Origin: Streptomyces fructofermentans
GTDB taxonomy: Bacteria; Actinomycetota; Actinomycetes; Streptomycetales; Streptomycetaceae
Reading direction: 5' to 3'
Length of the DNA: 64,000 nucleotides
NCBI RefSeq assembly: GCF_014651055.1
Contig: NZ_BMWD01000033.1
Span: 21,560-85,559, forward strand
The position numbers were made by a program, and so were the translations under genes. Below the pieces are notes generated by a model, which was not told the origin of the DNA, searched no databases, and was given only the letters and a program-made list of their open reading frames with translations. Within the stretch, counting starts at the first letter, position 1. Each line of letters starts with the position of its first letter. Shown here in pieces: positions 16,342 through 24,597 of the stretch.

Positions 16342-17367
16342 GTGGATACCTATCGCGCCGCGCAGGTGGCTACGGCGAACGGACATTTCGAGGTCGTCGA
16401 ACGCGATGTGCCGGCGCCGGGCCCCAACCATGTGCGGCTGGCCGTCGAAGCCTGCGGCATCTGCCACAGCGACGACTTCTTCGTGAGCGGCGGCCTGGCC
16501 GGAGTGCGGTTTCCCCTGGTTCCCGGGCACGAGGTCGCCGGGCGCGTGGAGGAGTTGGGCGAGGGGGCCGAGGGCTACGGCTGGAAGGTGGGGGACCGCG
16601 TCACAGTGGGCTGGTTCGGGGGCAGTTGCTGGCACTGCACGCCCTGCAGGAAGGGCGACTTCATCGTCTGCGAGAACCTCAAGGTTCCCGGCTGGGCCTA
16701 CGACGGGGGTTTCGCCGAGTCCATGATCGCCCCGGTGGACGCGCTGGCCCGGATTCCAGAGTCCCTGTCGGCCGTGGACGCGGGGCCCATGGCCTGCGCG
16801 GGAGTGACCACCTTCAACGGGTTGCGGCGCAGCGTCGCGGAACCGGGCGACCGGGTGGCCGTGGTGGGCCTCGGCGGTCTCGGACACCTCGGCGTGCAGT
16901 TCGCCAGGGCGATGGGGTTCGAGACGGTGTCCATCGCCCGGGGGCAGGAGAAGGCCGAGCTGGCCGAGCGGTTCGGCGCGCACCACTACATCGACAGCAC
17001 CGGATCGACACCGGTCGGGGAGGCGCTGCAGGCCCTGGGCGGAGCCAAGGTGGTGCTCGCGACGGCCGGCGACTCCGCCGCCATCACGGCCACGGTCGAC
17101 GGGCTGACGCCCAGAGGCGAACTCGTGGTCATCGGCATCTCGCCCGAACCCTTGGACATCACCCCGCTCCAGCTCATCCTGGCGGGCCGGGTCGTGCGCG
17201 GCCACCCCTCGGGTACGGCGCAGGACGTGCAGGCCACGCTGGACTTCAGCGCCCTGCACGGCATCCGTCCCACGGTCGAGGCGCTGCCGCTGAGCGAGGC
17301 CGAGGCGGCGTACCGGAAGATGCTTTCCGGCGAGGCGCGCTTCCGGATGGTCCTCACCAACGGCTGA
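16342..17367 (+). CDS. Zinc-dependent medium-chain alcohol dehydrogenase
   Basis: A 341-residue oxidoreductase predicted to interconvert alcohols and aldehydes with NAD(P). The catalytic zinc ligands are visible in 'ACGICHSDD' (Cys, about residue 38) and 'PGHEVAG' (His-Glu, about 61). The structural zinc loop 'CWHCTPCRKGDFIVC' (about 94-108) has four cysteines. The Rossmann dinucleotide motif is 'GLGGLGHLG' near residue 178. Length and motif order fit the AdhP-like or cinnamyl-alcohol-type MDR family; the true substrate cannot be told. The GTG at 16342 is chosen because GGAGG lies at about 16330. It is not in an obvious operon. Confidence 0.92.
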   Translation: MDTYRAAQVATANGHFEVVERDVPAPGPNHVRLAVEACGICHSDDFFVSGGLAGVRFPLVPGHEVAGRVEELGEGAEGYGWKVGDRVTVGWFGGSCWHCTPCRKGDFIVCENLKVPGWAYDGGFAESMIAPVDALARIPESLSAVDAGPMACAGVTTFNGLRRSVAEPGDRVAVVGLGGLGHLGVQFARAMGFETVSIARGQEKAELAERFGAHHYIDSTGSTPVGEALQALGGAKVVLATAGDSAAITATVDGLTPRGELVVIGISPEPLDITPLQLILAGRVVRGHPSGTAQDVQATLDFSALHGIRPTVEALPLSEAEAAYRKMLSGEARFRMVLTNG

Positions 17368-17668
17368 CCGGGCGGGATCCGGACCGGAGTTGCCGCGGCG
17401 GCCCCCCGCGGACGCGGAGCTGTGCGGCCGCACGGCACGGGGTCACCGGGGTCACCGGTCGACGAGCCGCGTCCGACGAGTGCCTGTGCCGCGTGTGCGT
17501 CAACCACTGAGCAGGAGCCGCACGGGCCCGTGCGGGGGGCCGCTTCGGCGGGACCGCGCGGACACGCTAGGCCTGCGCGGTGCCGCTTTTTGACGTGTCG
17601 TCAGCAGTATCGTCCGTGCAGGCCCGTCGAGGCCCGGGCGCCGGCCCACCAGGGCGGGCGCGAACGCG
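17368..17668. other. Intergenic region
   Basis: About 300 bases with no recognisable gene, repeat or clear promoter. Confidence 0.5.
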
Positions 17669-18217
17669 GTGCGGGACCGGAACGGGGCGATGCGGCAGAT
17701 GGTGGACGACGGGCAGCCGGCGCTGCCGCCCGAGCAGGACGCGGGCGCGCTGGCGGACCGGCTCAAGGAGCGCATCTACGCGACCATCACCATGATCGCC
17801 GTGGTGGTGGGACTGTCCCTGGGCCACGCCGGTCCGACCGGCGCCTTGGCCACCGTCCTCACGACCGCCCTGGGCCTGTGGCTCGCCGCGTTCGTCGCCG
17901 ACCAGCAGGCGCACCGCACGGTCCACCGCCATCTGGCCACCGGACGCGAACTGCGCCGGATGCTGTACGTCAGCAGCCCCCTGCTCTCCTGCGCGGTGGG
18001 CCCCGCGGTGATGATCGCCCTCGCGGCCCTGGACGTGCTGTCCCTCTCCGCGGCCCTGCTCACGTCGGCGGGACTGGGCGTCGTCTCGCTCTTCATCTGG
18101 GGGTGCACGGGCGGGGTGCGCATGGGAGGCGGCCTCCTCCTCGCGACCCTGGCAGGCCTTCTCGACGCGGCCATCGGTGTCGCGGTCGTCCTGGTCAAGG
18201 TGTCCGCGGGCCACTGA
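17669..18217 (+). CDS. Multi-pass membrane protein, unknown
   Basis: A protein of up to 182 residues with an N-terminal acidic cytoplasmic stretch ('DDGQPALPPEQDAGALADRLKERIY') and four hydrophobic segments (about residues 37-55, 60-77, 105-128 and 133-175 as two closely spaced segments). The loop 'ADQQAHRTVHRHLATGRELRRML' is His/Arg-rich and probably cytoplasmic. I do not recognise a family with known function. The start is uncertain: GTG 17669, ATG 17690 and ATG 17699 are all possible and none has an ideal ribosome binding site. It lies alone between the dehydrogenase and the Fic pair. Confidence 0.65.
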   Translation: MRDRNGAMRQMVDDGQPALPPEQDAGALADRLKERIYATITMIAVVVGLSLGHAGPTGALATVLTTALGLWLAAFVADQQAHRTVHRHLATGRELRRMLYVSSPLLSCAVGPAVMIALAALDVLSLSAALLTSAGLGVVSLFIWGCTGGVRMGGGLLLATLAGLLDAAIGVAVVLVKVSAGH

Positions 18218-18435
18218 CTCGGGGCATGTGCCGGGCGGGGGGCCGCGTCGCCCCCTGCGGGACTCCGTCCCCCCCCCCGGCGGCATCGCTCCTCGTCCGG
18301 CGGTGCGGTCGCGCGGCCGCGCGCGAAACCTGGATGACAGCGCCTTGAGCGTTTGGCACAATCGCCCGGCGCTCTGCCCCGCCCGATTCCCGAGGAGTCA
18401 CCACGACCACCACTGACCAGCTCGCTCCGGCCCGG

Positions 18436-19092
18436 TTGCCGTGGTCCGCCGCCGATCCCGACCGCGTTCCCTTCGTCTGGGACGAGGAGGAGGCGTCCCG
18501 CACCACCGCCGAGATCACCTCGATGGTCCCCGTCGCGGACGCCGGATGGCAGGAGAAGCACCGCTTCATCCACGAGGTCACGGTCCTGCTGGCGGCCCGT
18601 TACGGCCGGTGGACCTGCGGATGGCACTGGGCGGTCGGCGAGGGCGGCGGGGGCGGTGTCGTCGGCAGCTGGTGCTGCGCCTCCCATTCCGTACGTGAAC
18701 CCGCGGCGACAGCGGCCGGCGTGATCGCGTCACTGCTGGAGTGGCGCGACTGGCTGGAGGAACTCGCCGAACGGTTCCAGCAGTTGGCGCCGCCCGCCGA
18801 GGCGGACGCCGAGCTGCGCAGCTGGCACCTGGAACGGGCCGCCACCCGCCTGGTCACCGTCGTCGTGGACCGTACGGGTGCCGAATGCGGCTGGTACGGG
18901 CTCTGCCACACCGTGCTGACCTGGTTCCTGTCCTCCACCGGCATGGGTCCGGAGGACGCGAGGGCTGCCGTCGAGGCCGCGATCGGTGGACGGTTCGAGA
19001 GCTGGACGACACCACCGCGGCCCCTGGTCGACACCGTCGGCGAGGACCTCGCCGTGGGCCTGACCGGAGAACGGCCCTACCGTGAGCGCTGA
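18436..19092 (+). CDS. Uncharacterised protein coupled to a Fic protein; start ambiguous
   Basis: A 218-residue soluble protein of unknown function, rich in Trp and Glu, with a Gly-run loop 'WAVGEGGGGGVVGSWCCA' and helices such as 'SLLEWRDWLEELAERFQQL'. The first standard start codon is TTG 18436, but the frame reads naturally from 18403 as (T)TTTDQLAPARLPW. GAGGAG lies five bases before an ACG at 18403, exactly where an ATG would be expected. Either ACG is used as a start, the ATG has mutated, or TTG 18436 is the real start with a poor ribosome binding site. It overlaps the next gene by 11 bases, so the two are probably translated together and act together. Confidence 0.7.
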   Translation: MPWSAADPDRVPFVWDEEEASRTTAEITSMVPVADAGWQEKHRFIHEVTVLLAARYGRWTCGWHWAVGEGGGGGVVGSWCCASHSVREPAATAAGVIASLLEWRDWLEELAERFQQLAPPAEADAELRSWHLERAATRLVTVVVDRTGAECGWYGLCHTVLTWFLSSTGMGPEDARAAVEAAIGGRFESWTTPPRPLVDTVGEDLAVGLTGERPYRER

Positions 19093-19717
19093 TGCCCTGG
19101 CCGCCTGGTGCCGTACCCGGAGCCGGGTCGACTGGTCCGCCGCGGGCGATGCGACGCCGGGTCCGGTCGACGCGATCGAGGACGGCCTCGCCGCGTGGTG
19201 CGGGACGCAGAGCCGGCCCGCGAGCCGGGATCGGGGCCGCAGGCTGCTCGTGGCGCTGACCCGGACGCGCGCGGACGCCTCGCAGGGCCGCCCCCTCACG
19301 TACCCGCTGCTGGCCGAATGGCAGCGGCTCGTCCTCGGCGTCCCGCAGGTTGGCTTCCGGCAGGGCGACGCCTTCGCCAAGGGCGGCCGTGAACGCTACG
19401 CGCTCACCCCGCACACCCGGCAGGACTTCGAGGAGTGTCTGCGCGATGCCGCCGACGCGCGGGTCCCCCTGGCCGCCCGCGCGGCCAGGGCCTTTCTGGA
19501 CGTGGCCTTCTTCCACCCGTTCCCGGACGGCAACGCCCGCCTGGCCATGCTCACCCTGGGCCATGTCCTGGAGCTGGAACGGGTCCGGCTGGATCGGGCC
19601 GGCCCGCTGCAGACCACGCGCTACGCGGACGACGCCGCCGGCGCGGCGGACCTCGCCGTCCTGGTCTCGGTCCTCATCCGCGCGACCCGTGGCCGGGCCA
19701 CCGGAGCCCGTCACTGA
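19082..19717 (+). CDS. Fic/DOC family protein with degenerate active site
   Basis: A 211-residue protein with a Fic fold. Fic enzymes transfer AMP or other phosphate-containing groups onto target hydroxyls. The core motif is 'HPFPDGNARLAM' (about residues 142-153), against the canonical HPFx(D/E)GNGRxxR. The catalytic His, the acidic residue and Asn are kept, but the second Gly is Ala and the final Arg is Met. It may therefore use another nucleotide, be weak, or act as a binder. Upstream, 'QVGFRQGDAFAKGGRERYAL' lies where Fic proteins position the target flap. GTG 19082 lies inside the end of the preceding gene, which implies translational coupling; that partner could be a target, an inhibitor or an adaptor (inference). 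Confidence 0.8.
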   Translation: MSADALAAWCRTRSRVDWSAAGDATPGPVDAIEDGLAAWCGTQSRPASRDRGRRLLVALTRTRADASQGRPLTYPLLAEWQRLVLGVPQVGFRQGDAFAKGGRERYALTPHTRQDFEECLRDAADARVPLAARAARAFLDVAFFHPFPDGNARLAMLTLGHVLELERVRLDRAGPLQTTRYADDAAGAADLAVLVSVLIRATRGRATGARH

Positions 19718-19844
19718 GAGCACGGCGCTTCCGGGTTCCGGGGTACCGGTCCTCGGCGGCCGTCCGTCGCCGACCGACGCACGGCCGCCGTCGGTGACTG
19801 CCGGGGGCGGGTGCCGTACGCCGGCCGCGCGCCCCAGGGCCAGG

Positions 19845-21158
19845 TCAGTGGCCGTCGTACTCCGGCGGGACGCGGAGGATCATCATCGCGGTGTCGTCGA
19901 CGGCATGGCCGCCGGCATGGGCGGACGCCTCCCGCCAGAGCAGGTCGAGAGTGGTGGCGGCGTCGGCGCCGTGCGTGGCGGCCAGCGTCCGGGCGAGGCG
20001 GTCGTCCCCGAAGAGCGGGCCGCGGTGCCGGTCGCGGGCCTCGGTGAGGCCGTCGCTGTAGAGGAGCAGCGAGTCCCCGGGGTGCAGGCGGAAGGCGGTC
20101 TCGTCGAAGTCGTCGCGGGAGGCCGGGATCTCGGGGCTCAACAGGATGCCGGTCGCGTTCAGTTCCTCGACGGTGCCGTCCGCACGCCGGATCAGGGCCG
20201 GCGGGTGGCCCGCGCTGGCGTAGAGGCCGGTGATCCCCTCGGAGGTGGGCTCGAAGACGGCCATGGCGGCGGTCAGGAAGCGCTCGCTGACGCGCTGGTC
20301 GACCAGCGCCTCGTGCAGCCGGTGCAGGACGGTGGCCGGGTTGTGGTGCTGGTTGGCCTCGGCGCGCACCGTGTAGCGGGCGAGGGTGGTGACCTTCACC
20401 GCGTCGAGGCCCTTGCCGCACACGTCGCCCATCACCGCGGACCACTTGCTGTCGCGGGTCCGGAACAGGTCGTAGAAGTCGCCGACCACCTCGGCCCCCA
20501 TGGCGCCGGTGGCGTCGGCCGGTCGGTGGACCGCGGCCACGTCGAGTCCGGGCACCCGTGGGAGGCAGGGCGGCAGCAGGCTCTCCTGCAGTGTTCGGGC
20601 CAGTGCGGCCGAGGCGTCGCCCGAGGCCCGGGCCTCGCGCAGCGCCTGGCGCAGCGCGATCTCTGAGGAGACCGAGCGCGCGAGGATGCGCAGGGCCTCG
20701 CACTGCTGCGGGGTGAAGGGCCGGGCGTTCTTGTCGATGACACAGAACCCGCCGAGTACGTGCCCGTCCGGCGAGACCACGGGGTAGCCCGCCCAGGCGC
20801 CCATTCCGAGAGCGCTGATGGCGGGGAGGTCCATGATGCGCGGGTCGGTCCTCGCGTCCGGCGCCAGAAGCTCCTTGCCGGTCCCGATCAGGAGGTGGCA
20901 CGGGCTGTCGTGGATGCCGTTCTCGCGCTCGGCCGCCGGAACCGCGCCCACCGCGCTCTTCCAGAACGACCTCCGCTCGTCGGCGACGGTGAAGAACGCC
21001 ATGTCCGCGCCCGTGAGGGCGAGGGCGAGCCGCCCGATGTCGTCGAACGCCCCCTCGGGACCGGTGTCCAGCAGTCCGGAGGCCGCCACCGCCGCCAGTC
21101 GCGCCGGATCGGACACCTGCGCCGGCAGTTCTCGGGCCGGGGTCGCATTCACGGTCAT
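19845..21158 (-). CDS. GAF-domain SpoIIE-type serine phosphatase
   Basis: A 437-residue cytoplasmic regulator. Residues about 15-170 form a GAF sensor ('ASGLLDTGPEGAFDDIGRLA', 'AGYPVVSPDGHVLGGFCVID'). A coiled helix ('EARASGDASAALARTLQESL') links it to a SpoIIE/PP2C domain (about 205-435) with metal motifs 'EVVGDFYD', 'GDVCGKGLDA', 'YASAGHPPALI', 'LLYSDGLTE' and 'VDDTAMMIL'. Such enzymes dephosphorylate anti-anti-sigma factors after sensing a small ligand or redox state through GAF. ATG 21158 follows AGGAAAG. The frame is open upstream to 21539 but that part is low-complexity and unlikely to be translated. No anti-sigma or antagonist gene is adjacent. Confidence 0.9.
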   Translation of the reverse strand: MTVNATPARELPAQVSDPARLAAVAASGLLDTGPEGAFDDIGRLALALTGADMAFFTVADERRSFWKSAVGAVPAAERENGIHDSPCHLLIGTGKELLAPDARTDPRIMDLPAISALGMGAWAGYPVVSPDGHVLGGFCVIDKNARPFTPQQCEALRILARSVSSEIALRQALREARASGDASAALARTLQESLLPPCLPRVPGLDVAAVHRPADATGAMGAEVVGDFYDLFRTRDSKWSAVMGDVCGKGLDAVKVTTLARYTVRAEANQHHNPATVLHRLHEALVDQRVSERFLTAAMAVFEPTSEGITGLYASAGHPPALIRRADGTVEELNATGILLSPEIPASRDDFDETAFRLHPGDSLLLYSDGLTEARDRHRGPLFGDDRLARTLAATHGADAATTLDLLWREASAHAGGHAVDDTAMMILRVPPEYDGH

Positions 21159-21560
21159 GTGCTTTCCTGTCCTGCTCGCGAATCCTCGGCCATCGCCGCG
21201 GAACCGTTCGGGCCGCGGGGCGCCGCGTCCTTCGGCGTCCGTCCGCGACGCCTGGACCTGCGGCTGTCCCGCTGCCCGATTTCGTACTGTCGCCTCCGCG
21301 AGGGCTGTCGCGCCTGCGCGGAGTGCCGCCCCTGCGCGGAGTGACGCCTCCGCGCGGAGCGCCGCCCCTGGGTGGAGGCTTGCCGCGGGGGCCCGCCGCG
21401 ATGGAGGGCCCTGTTCCGGACGTGGGCGAGGGGTGCCGTGTGCGCGGGCCCGCCGCGTCCGGCCCGGGAGGGCCCGGGGCGACGGCCCGCCGCTCGCGCC
21501 AGGGGTGCCGCTACGAGTGCCGGGTACCCCGGAGGGCACGCCTTTCCGCGCGTCGGGCGG
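21159..21560. other. Intergenic region with 18-bp imperfect repeats
   Basis: No gene is recognised. Between about 21315 and 21370 an imperfect unit of about 18 bases containing TGCGCGGAGTG is repeated three times. It lies upstream of the phosphatase and downstream of the isochorismatase gene. Confidence 0.5.
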
Positions 21561-22295
21561 TCAGTGCCCGTCACCCGTGGCCGGGGTACGGCCGGTGGGC
21601 TCGGACCTGCCCTCCTCGAACCATTCGGGCGCGGTCATGCGCCCGCTCCCGTAGGCCATGTCGGTGTCCAGGAGGTAGCCCCAGCTGGGCAGGTGGTCGT
21701 GGACCGCCCCGGTGGCCAGCGGCCAGCCGTCGGCCGCGTCCCGGCGCCAGTCGGCGATCAGCTCCGCCGCGACGCCGAACCAGGTCCTGATGTGCACCCC
21801 GGCCCGAGAGAGGTTCGCCACGGTCGCCTCACGGACGATCTGCCCGGGTGCCTCGGCTCCCGAGGCGTCGATCACGGCGTGCACCTCGTAGCCGTCCTGG
21901 ACCATGTCCAGCGACGGGAACGACAGGCAGGTGGAGTCCGTGACACCGGCCACGACGACCTTCCTGCGGCCGGTGGCCTCCAGCGCCTCGCGGAAGGCGG
22001 GCCAGCGGTAGGCGTTGATGACGCCGGGGCGGCGGACGACCTCGGCGTCGGGGAAGAGCGAGGCCAGTTCGGGCAGCAGGGGGCCGTTGGGTCCCCAGTC
22101 GCGACTGGTGGTGACGATCACGGGAAGACCCAGGGTCCTGGCCGTGCGGGCGAGGCCGAGGACGTTGTTCCTGGCCGTCTCGGGAGGCATGTCGTCGATC
22201 AGCTGCATCAGACCGAGCTGGTGGTCGATGAGCAGCACGACCGCGTTCTCCGGGGTCAGGGTGTCGTGGGGTCCTGCGTTTGGTGCGTGCGGCAC
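21561..22295 (-). CDS. Isochorismatase-like cysteine hydrolase
   Basis: A 244-residue enzyme of the isochorismatase/nicotinamidase/YcaC-like superfamily, which hydrolyses amide or ether-type small molecules. The catalytic Asp is in 'VVLLIDHQLG' (about residue 24) and the nucleophile Cys in 'VAGVTDSTCLSFP' (about 121), followed by the usual helix. The family's cis-peptide region 'VVVAGVT' is present. It is longer at the C-terminus than minimal members ('GRMTAPEWFEEGRSEPTG'), which resembles YcaC-type hydrolases. The substrate is unknown. GTG 22295 has GAGGAG six bases upstream. An AT-rich palindromic patch (CCCTTG-N9-CAAGGG, 22376-22396) upstream is a possible operator. Confidence 0.88.
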   Translation of the reverse strand: MPHAPNAGPHDTLTPENAVVLLIDHQLGLMQLIDDMPPETARNNVLGLARTARTLGLPVIVTTSRDWGPNGPLLPELASLFPDAEVVRRPGVINAYRWPAFREALEATGRRKVVVAGVTDSTCLSFPSLDMVQDGYEVHAVIDASGAEAPGQIVREATVANLSRAGVHIRTWFGVAAELIADWRRDAADGWPLATGAVHDHLPSWGYLLDTDMAYGSGRMTAPEWFEEGRSEPTGRTPATGDGH

Positions 22296-22296
22296 G

Positions 22297-22919
22297 TGTC
22301 ACTCCTCTTCGTCGGCGATGGGCGGACAGTTCCGTCTCGATGCCGGGGTGTCGTCCACAGCGTTGGACCGAATAACCCTTGAAAGTGTGACAAGGGGGTC
22401 TTGCGCCAGGTGAGGAACGGGGTCCGGTCCGGGGAGCGGGCGTGGGCCGCGCCCGCCCGGTGCGAGGCGCCGGTTGCCCGCGGTCCTCGGAGCGGGGCAG
22501 GGGCGTCACGACGGCTGCGGGCCGAATCCCGGCTCGCGCCGATCCCTGCCGGTGCCGTGCCGGGCTACCGGACTCGTCGGCGTTTCCGCCCGGCTTCCCC
22601 CGCCAGGTGTCCCGCAGAAGCCGGAGGTCGTCTCCGGATCCCAGGACGGCATCCCCGGGTCTCCCTGTCCTCCCAGCTCAACAGGGGTGGGACAGCCCCA
22701 CCGTCCCGGATGTGACGACAGCGGTTGTCGGGAGCTCCAGGCGTCCTGGAGTCTGTGGACGTCGCACCGGCCGAGGCGGCGAGACCGGCCGCACGACAAC
22801 AGACCCCTGCGCCCGGGCACCGGGACATCCCTGTGTCCGGGGGTGCTCGGTGCCTCGTACGACTGCCGTCCTACGACGCGCAGCGCACCCGGGTTCGGGC
22901 CGTGGAAGGAAGCCGAAAC
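22297..22919. other. Long intergenic region
   Basis: Apart from the inverted repeat at 22376-22396 I see no gene with a credible start and product in these 620 bases. Confidence 0.45.
22376..22396. promoter_or_regulatory. Inverted repeat CCCTTG-N9-CAAGGG upstream of hydrolase gene
   Basis: A perfect 6-base inverted repeat with a 9-base spacer in an unusually AT-rich patch, about 80 bases upstream of the minus-strand hydrolase start. Position and composition suggest an operator or promoter element. No regulator is identified. Confidence 0.4.
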
Positions 22920-23081
22920 ATGAACAGCAGTACCCCGCACGCCGTAGTCCGGGGCGCCGCGCGGCAGTCGCCGCCGGCCTCGTCCCGGCCCTCGGGTCCG
23001 GTGCGGTGTCGCAGGCTTCCGGTCCCGGTCCGCCCGGCGCAGCGGTAGCCCCCCACCATGTCACCCAACAAAGGAACCCAT
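22920..23081 (+). pseudogene. Frameshifted signal-peptide-bearing ORF (probable remnant)
   Basis: An ATG at 22920 with AAGGAAG upstream starts 'MNSSTPHAVVRGAAR', but the frame ends after 42 residues. Inserting one base after GGCGCCGCGC (about 22962) would shift it into 'GAALAVAAGLVPALGSGAV' and 'SQASGPGPPGAAVAP', a textbook Sec signal peptide. This suggests a one-base deletion in a small secreted-protein gene, or a sequencing error. Only the signal region is recognisable. The rest would run into the next gene, so it may be a duplicated 5' end. Confidence 0.45.
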
Positions 23082-23543
23082 GTGAAGAAGTCCCGTACGG
23101 GCCGCCTGGTCGCGGCCTCGGCCGTACTGATCAGCAGCGGCGCCATCGCCTTCGTCCCCGCGTCGGCGGCCTCGGCCACCGAGGACGACTGCGACGGCAT
23201 CGGCGTCATCGGCGTCTTCAGCGCCGTCGGGTCCGGAGCCTCGTTCGACTTCAACGGCCGCCGTGTCGAGCTGCAGAACGAGTCGGCGCTCGACCGCTAC
23301 AGCCGCGCGGAGATCAAGTCCGGCCGCAAGGCGGGAGACCGGCTGTGGGTCGACCGCAGCTTCCACTCGTTCCCGAACACCAAGGGAATCGTCACCGACC
23401 AGCAGGCGAAGAGCGAGGGCTGGAAGATGTGCGGCCCGTACACCGGCAGCCGCACGCAGTCCGTCTACAACTCCAACTACGCCGCTCGCGCCTGTGCCGA
23501 GCTCGACGGCATCACCAAGTGCGGCAAGTGGTACGTGGACTGA
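23082..23543 (+). CDS. Small secreted protein, unknown
   Basis: A 153-residue exported protein. Residues 1 to about 32 are a signal peptide ('KKSRTGRLVAASAVLISSGA' then 'IAFVPASAASA'). The mature part of about 120 residues has four cysteines ('DDCDGIG', 'KMCGP', 'ARACAEL', 'TKCGKW'), probably two disulfides, and is rich in aromatic and basic residues. No family is recognised; a small extracellular enzyme inhibitor or binding protein is possible but unproven. GTG 23082 is chosen for AAAGGA seven bases upstream; ATG 23058 lacks one. A perfect 12-base hairpin follows at 23554-23582. Confidence 0.75.
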   Translation: MKKSRTGRLVAASAVLISSGAIAFVPASAASATEDDCDGIGVIGVFSAVGSGASFDFNGRRVELQNESALDRYSRAEIKSGRKAGDRLWVDRSFHSFPNTKGIVTDQQAKSEGWKMCGPYTGSRTQSVYNSNYAARACAELDGITKCGKWYVD

Positions 23544-23553
23544 CCTGTCCCGG

Positions 23554-23582
23554 CGGTGGGGCACCCGGGCGGTGCCCCACCG
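23554..23582 (+). terminator. Hairpin terminator after secreted-protein gene
   Basis: A perfect 12-base stem (CGGTGGGGCACC pairing with GGTGCCCCACCG) with a 5-base loop, starting 11 bases after the stop codon. There is no T-tract, as is common in Streptomyces terminators. Confidence 0.75.
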
Positions 23583-23782
23583 TGTGACCGCGTCCCGCGA
23601 GGCCGTCGCCCGTCCCACGTGGACGCGCGGCGGCCTCGCAGGCCGTGCGGGTGTGCTCCTCCGAGCCACCCGGCCGCGGAGGGCGGGGCCGACGGCTGCG
23701 CGGAGGGTCTCGTCCGGTCCGAGTGAGGCCGCCGCGGCGGACGTCCGGGACGTCGTCGCGGCGCGTGCATAGGATCGGCGGC

Positions 23783-24523
23783 ATGGCACTGCGACCGGTC
23801 CACGTGAACGTGAAGGCCCAGGACAGCTCGGCGATCGGCCGGTTCTGGGCGGAGGCGCTCGGCTGGAGTGCGTTCCATGCGGGCACGACCACGTACGTGG
23901 GCCCCGGCAGCGAACTCGTCTGGCCGGACCCGGCGGTCCTCGGCATCGACGTCGTCCCGGTCCCGGAACCCAAGTCGCGTACGAAGAACCGTGTGCACCT
24001 CGATCTCGCCAGCAAGTCCCTGGCCCATCAAGCGGAGTTGGTCGCGCGGCTCAGGGCCCTCGGCGCGACGCCCGTCGACGTGGGGCAGGGGGATGTGCCG
24101 TGGACCGTCCTCGCAGACCCCGAGGGCAACGAGTTCTGCGTGCTGGAGCCGCGGGAGGTCTACCGGGACACCGGTCCGGTCGCCGCGGTGGTCGTCGACT
24201 GCGCGGACCCGCGGGCCATGGCCCGGTTCTGGGGCGGTGCGACGGACTGGACCCCGCACGAGGTGACCGACGACCAGGCGGGGCTGCGCTCCTCCAAGGG
24301 GGTCGGCCCGTACATCGAGTTCCTCCGCGTCCCCGGTACGAAGACCGTGCCGGACCGGGTCCACCTCGACCTGCTGCCGTACCCCGGCGACGACAAGGAG
24401 GCGGAGGCGGCCCGGCTGCGGGCCCTCGGCGCCACCGACCTCGACCTCGGCCAGGGCGACGTCCCGTGGACGTGCCTGGAGGACCCGGAGGGCCACGAGT
24501 TCTGCGTCCTCGCCCTTTCCTGA
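23783..24523 (+). CDS. Two-domain VOC family protein (glyoxalase-like)
   Basis: A 246-residue protein with two glyoxalase-like VOC domains (about 3-118 and 126-245). Each has 'FWAEALGW' or 'FWGGATDW' after the first strand, 'RVHLDL' in the middle, and 'DPEGNEFCVLE' or 'DPEGHEFCVLA' at the end. The two halves share 'RLRALGAT...VGQGDVPWT', pointing to internal duplication. The substrate is unknown. The ATG at 23783 is seven bases after TAGGAT (23770-23775), so the transcript may be leaderless or nearly so. Confidence 0.85.
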   Translation: MALRPVHVNVKAQDSSAIGRFWAEALGWSAFHAGTTTYVGPGSELVWPDPAVLGIDVVPVPEPKSRTKNRVHLDLASKSLAHQAELVARLRALGATPVDVGQGDVPWTVLADPEGNEFCVLEPREVYRDTGPVAAVVVDCADPRAMARFWGGATDWTPHEVTDDQAGLRSSKGVGPYIEFLRVPGTKTVPDRVHLDLLPYPGDDKEAEAARLRALGATDLDLGQGDVPWTCLEDPEGHEFCVLALS

Positions 24524-24597
24524 CACGGAGACATGCCGATTTGCCGACATGCAACCGTGCCTGAGTGCCTGAACGCCTCAGCGCCTCAATGCCGGGA

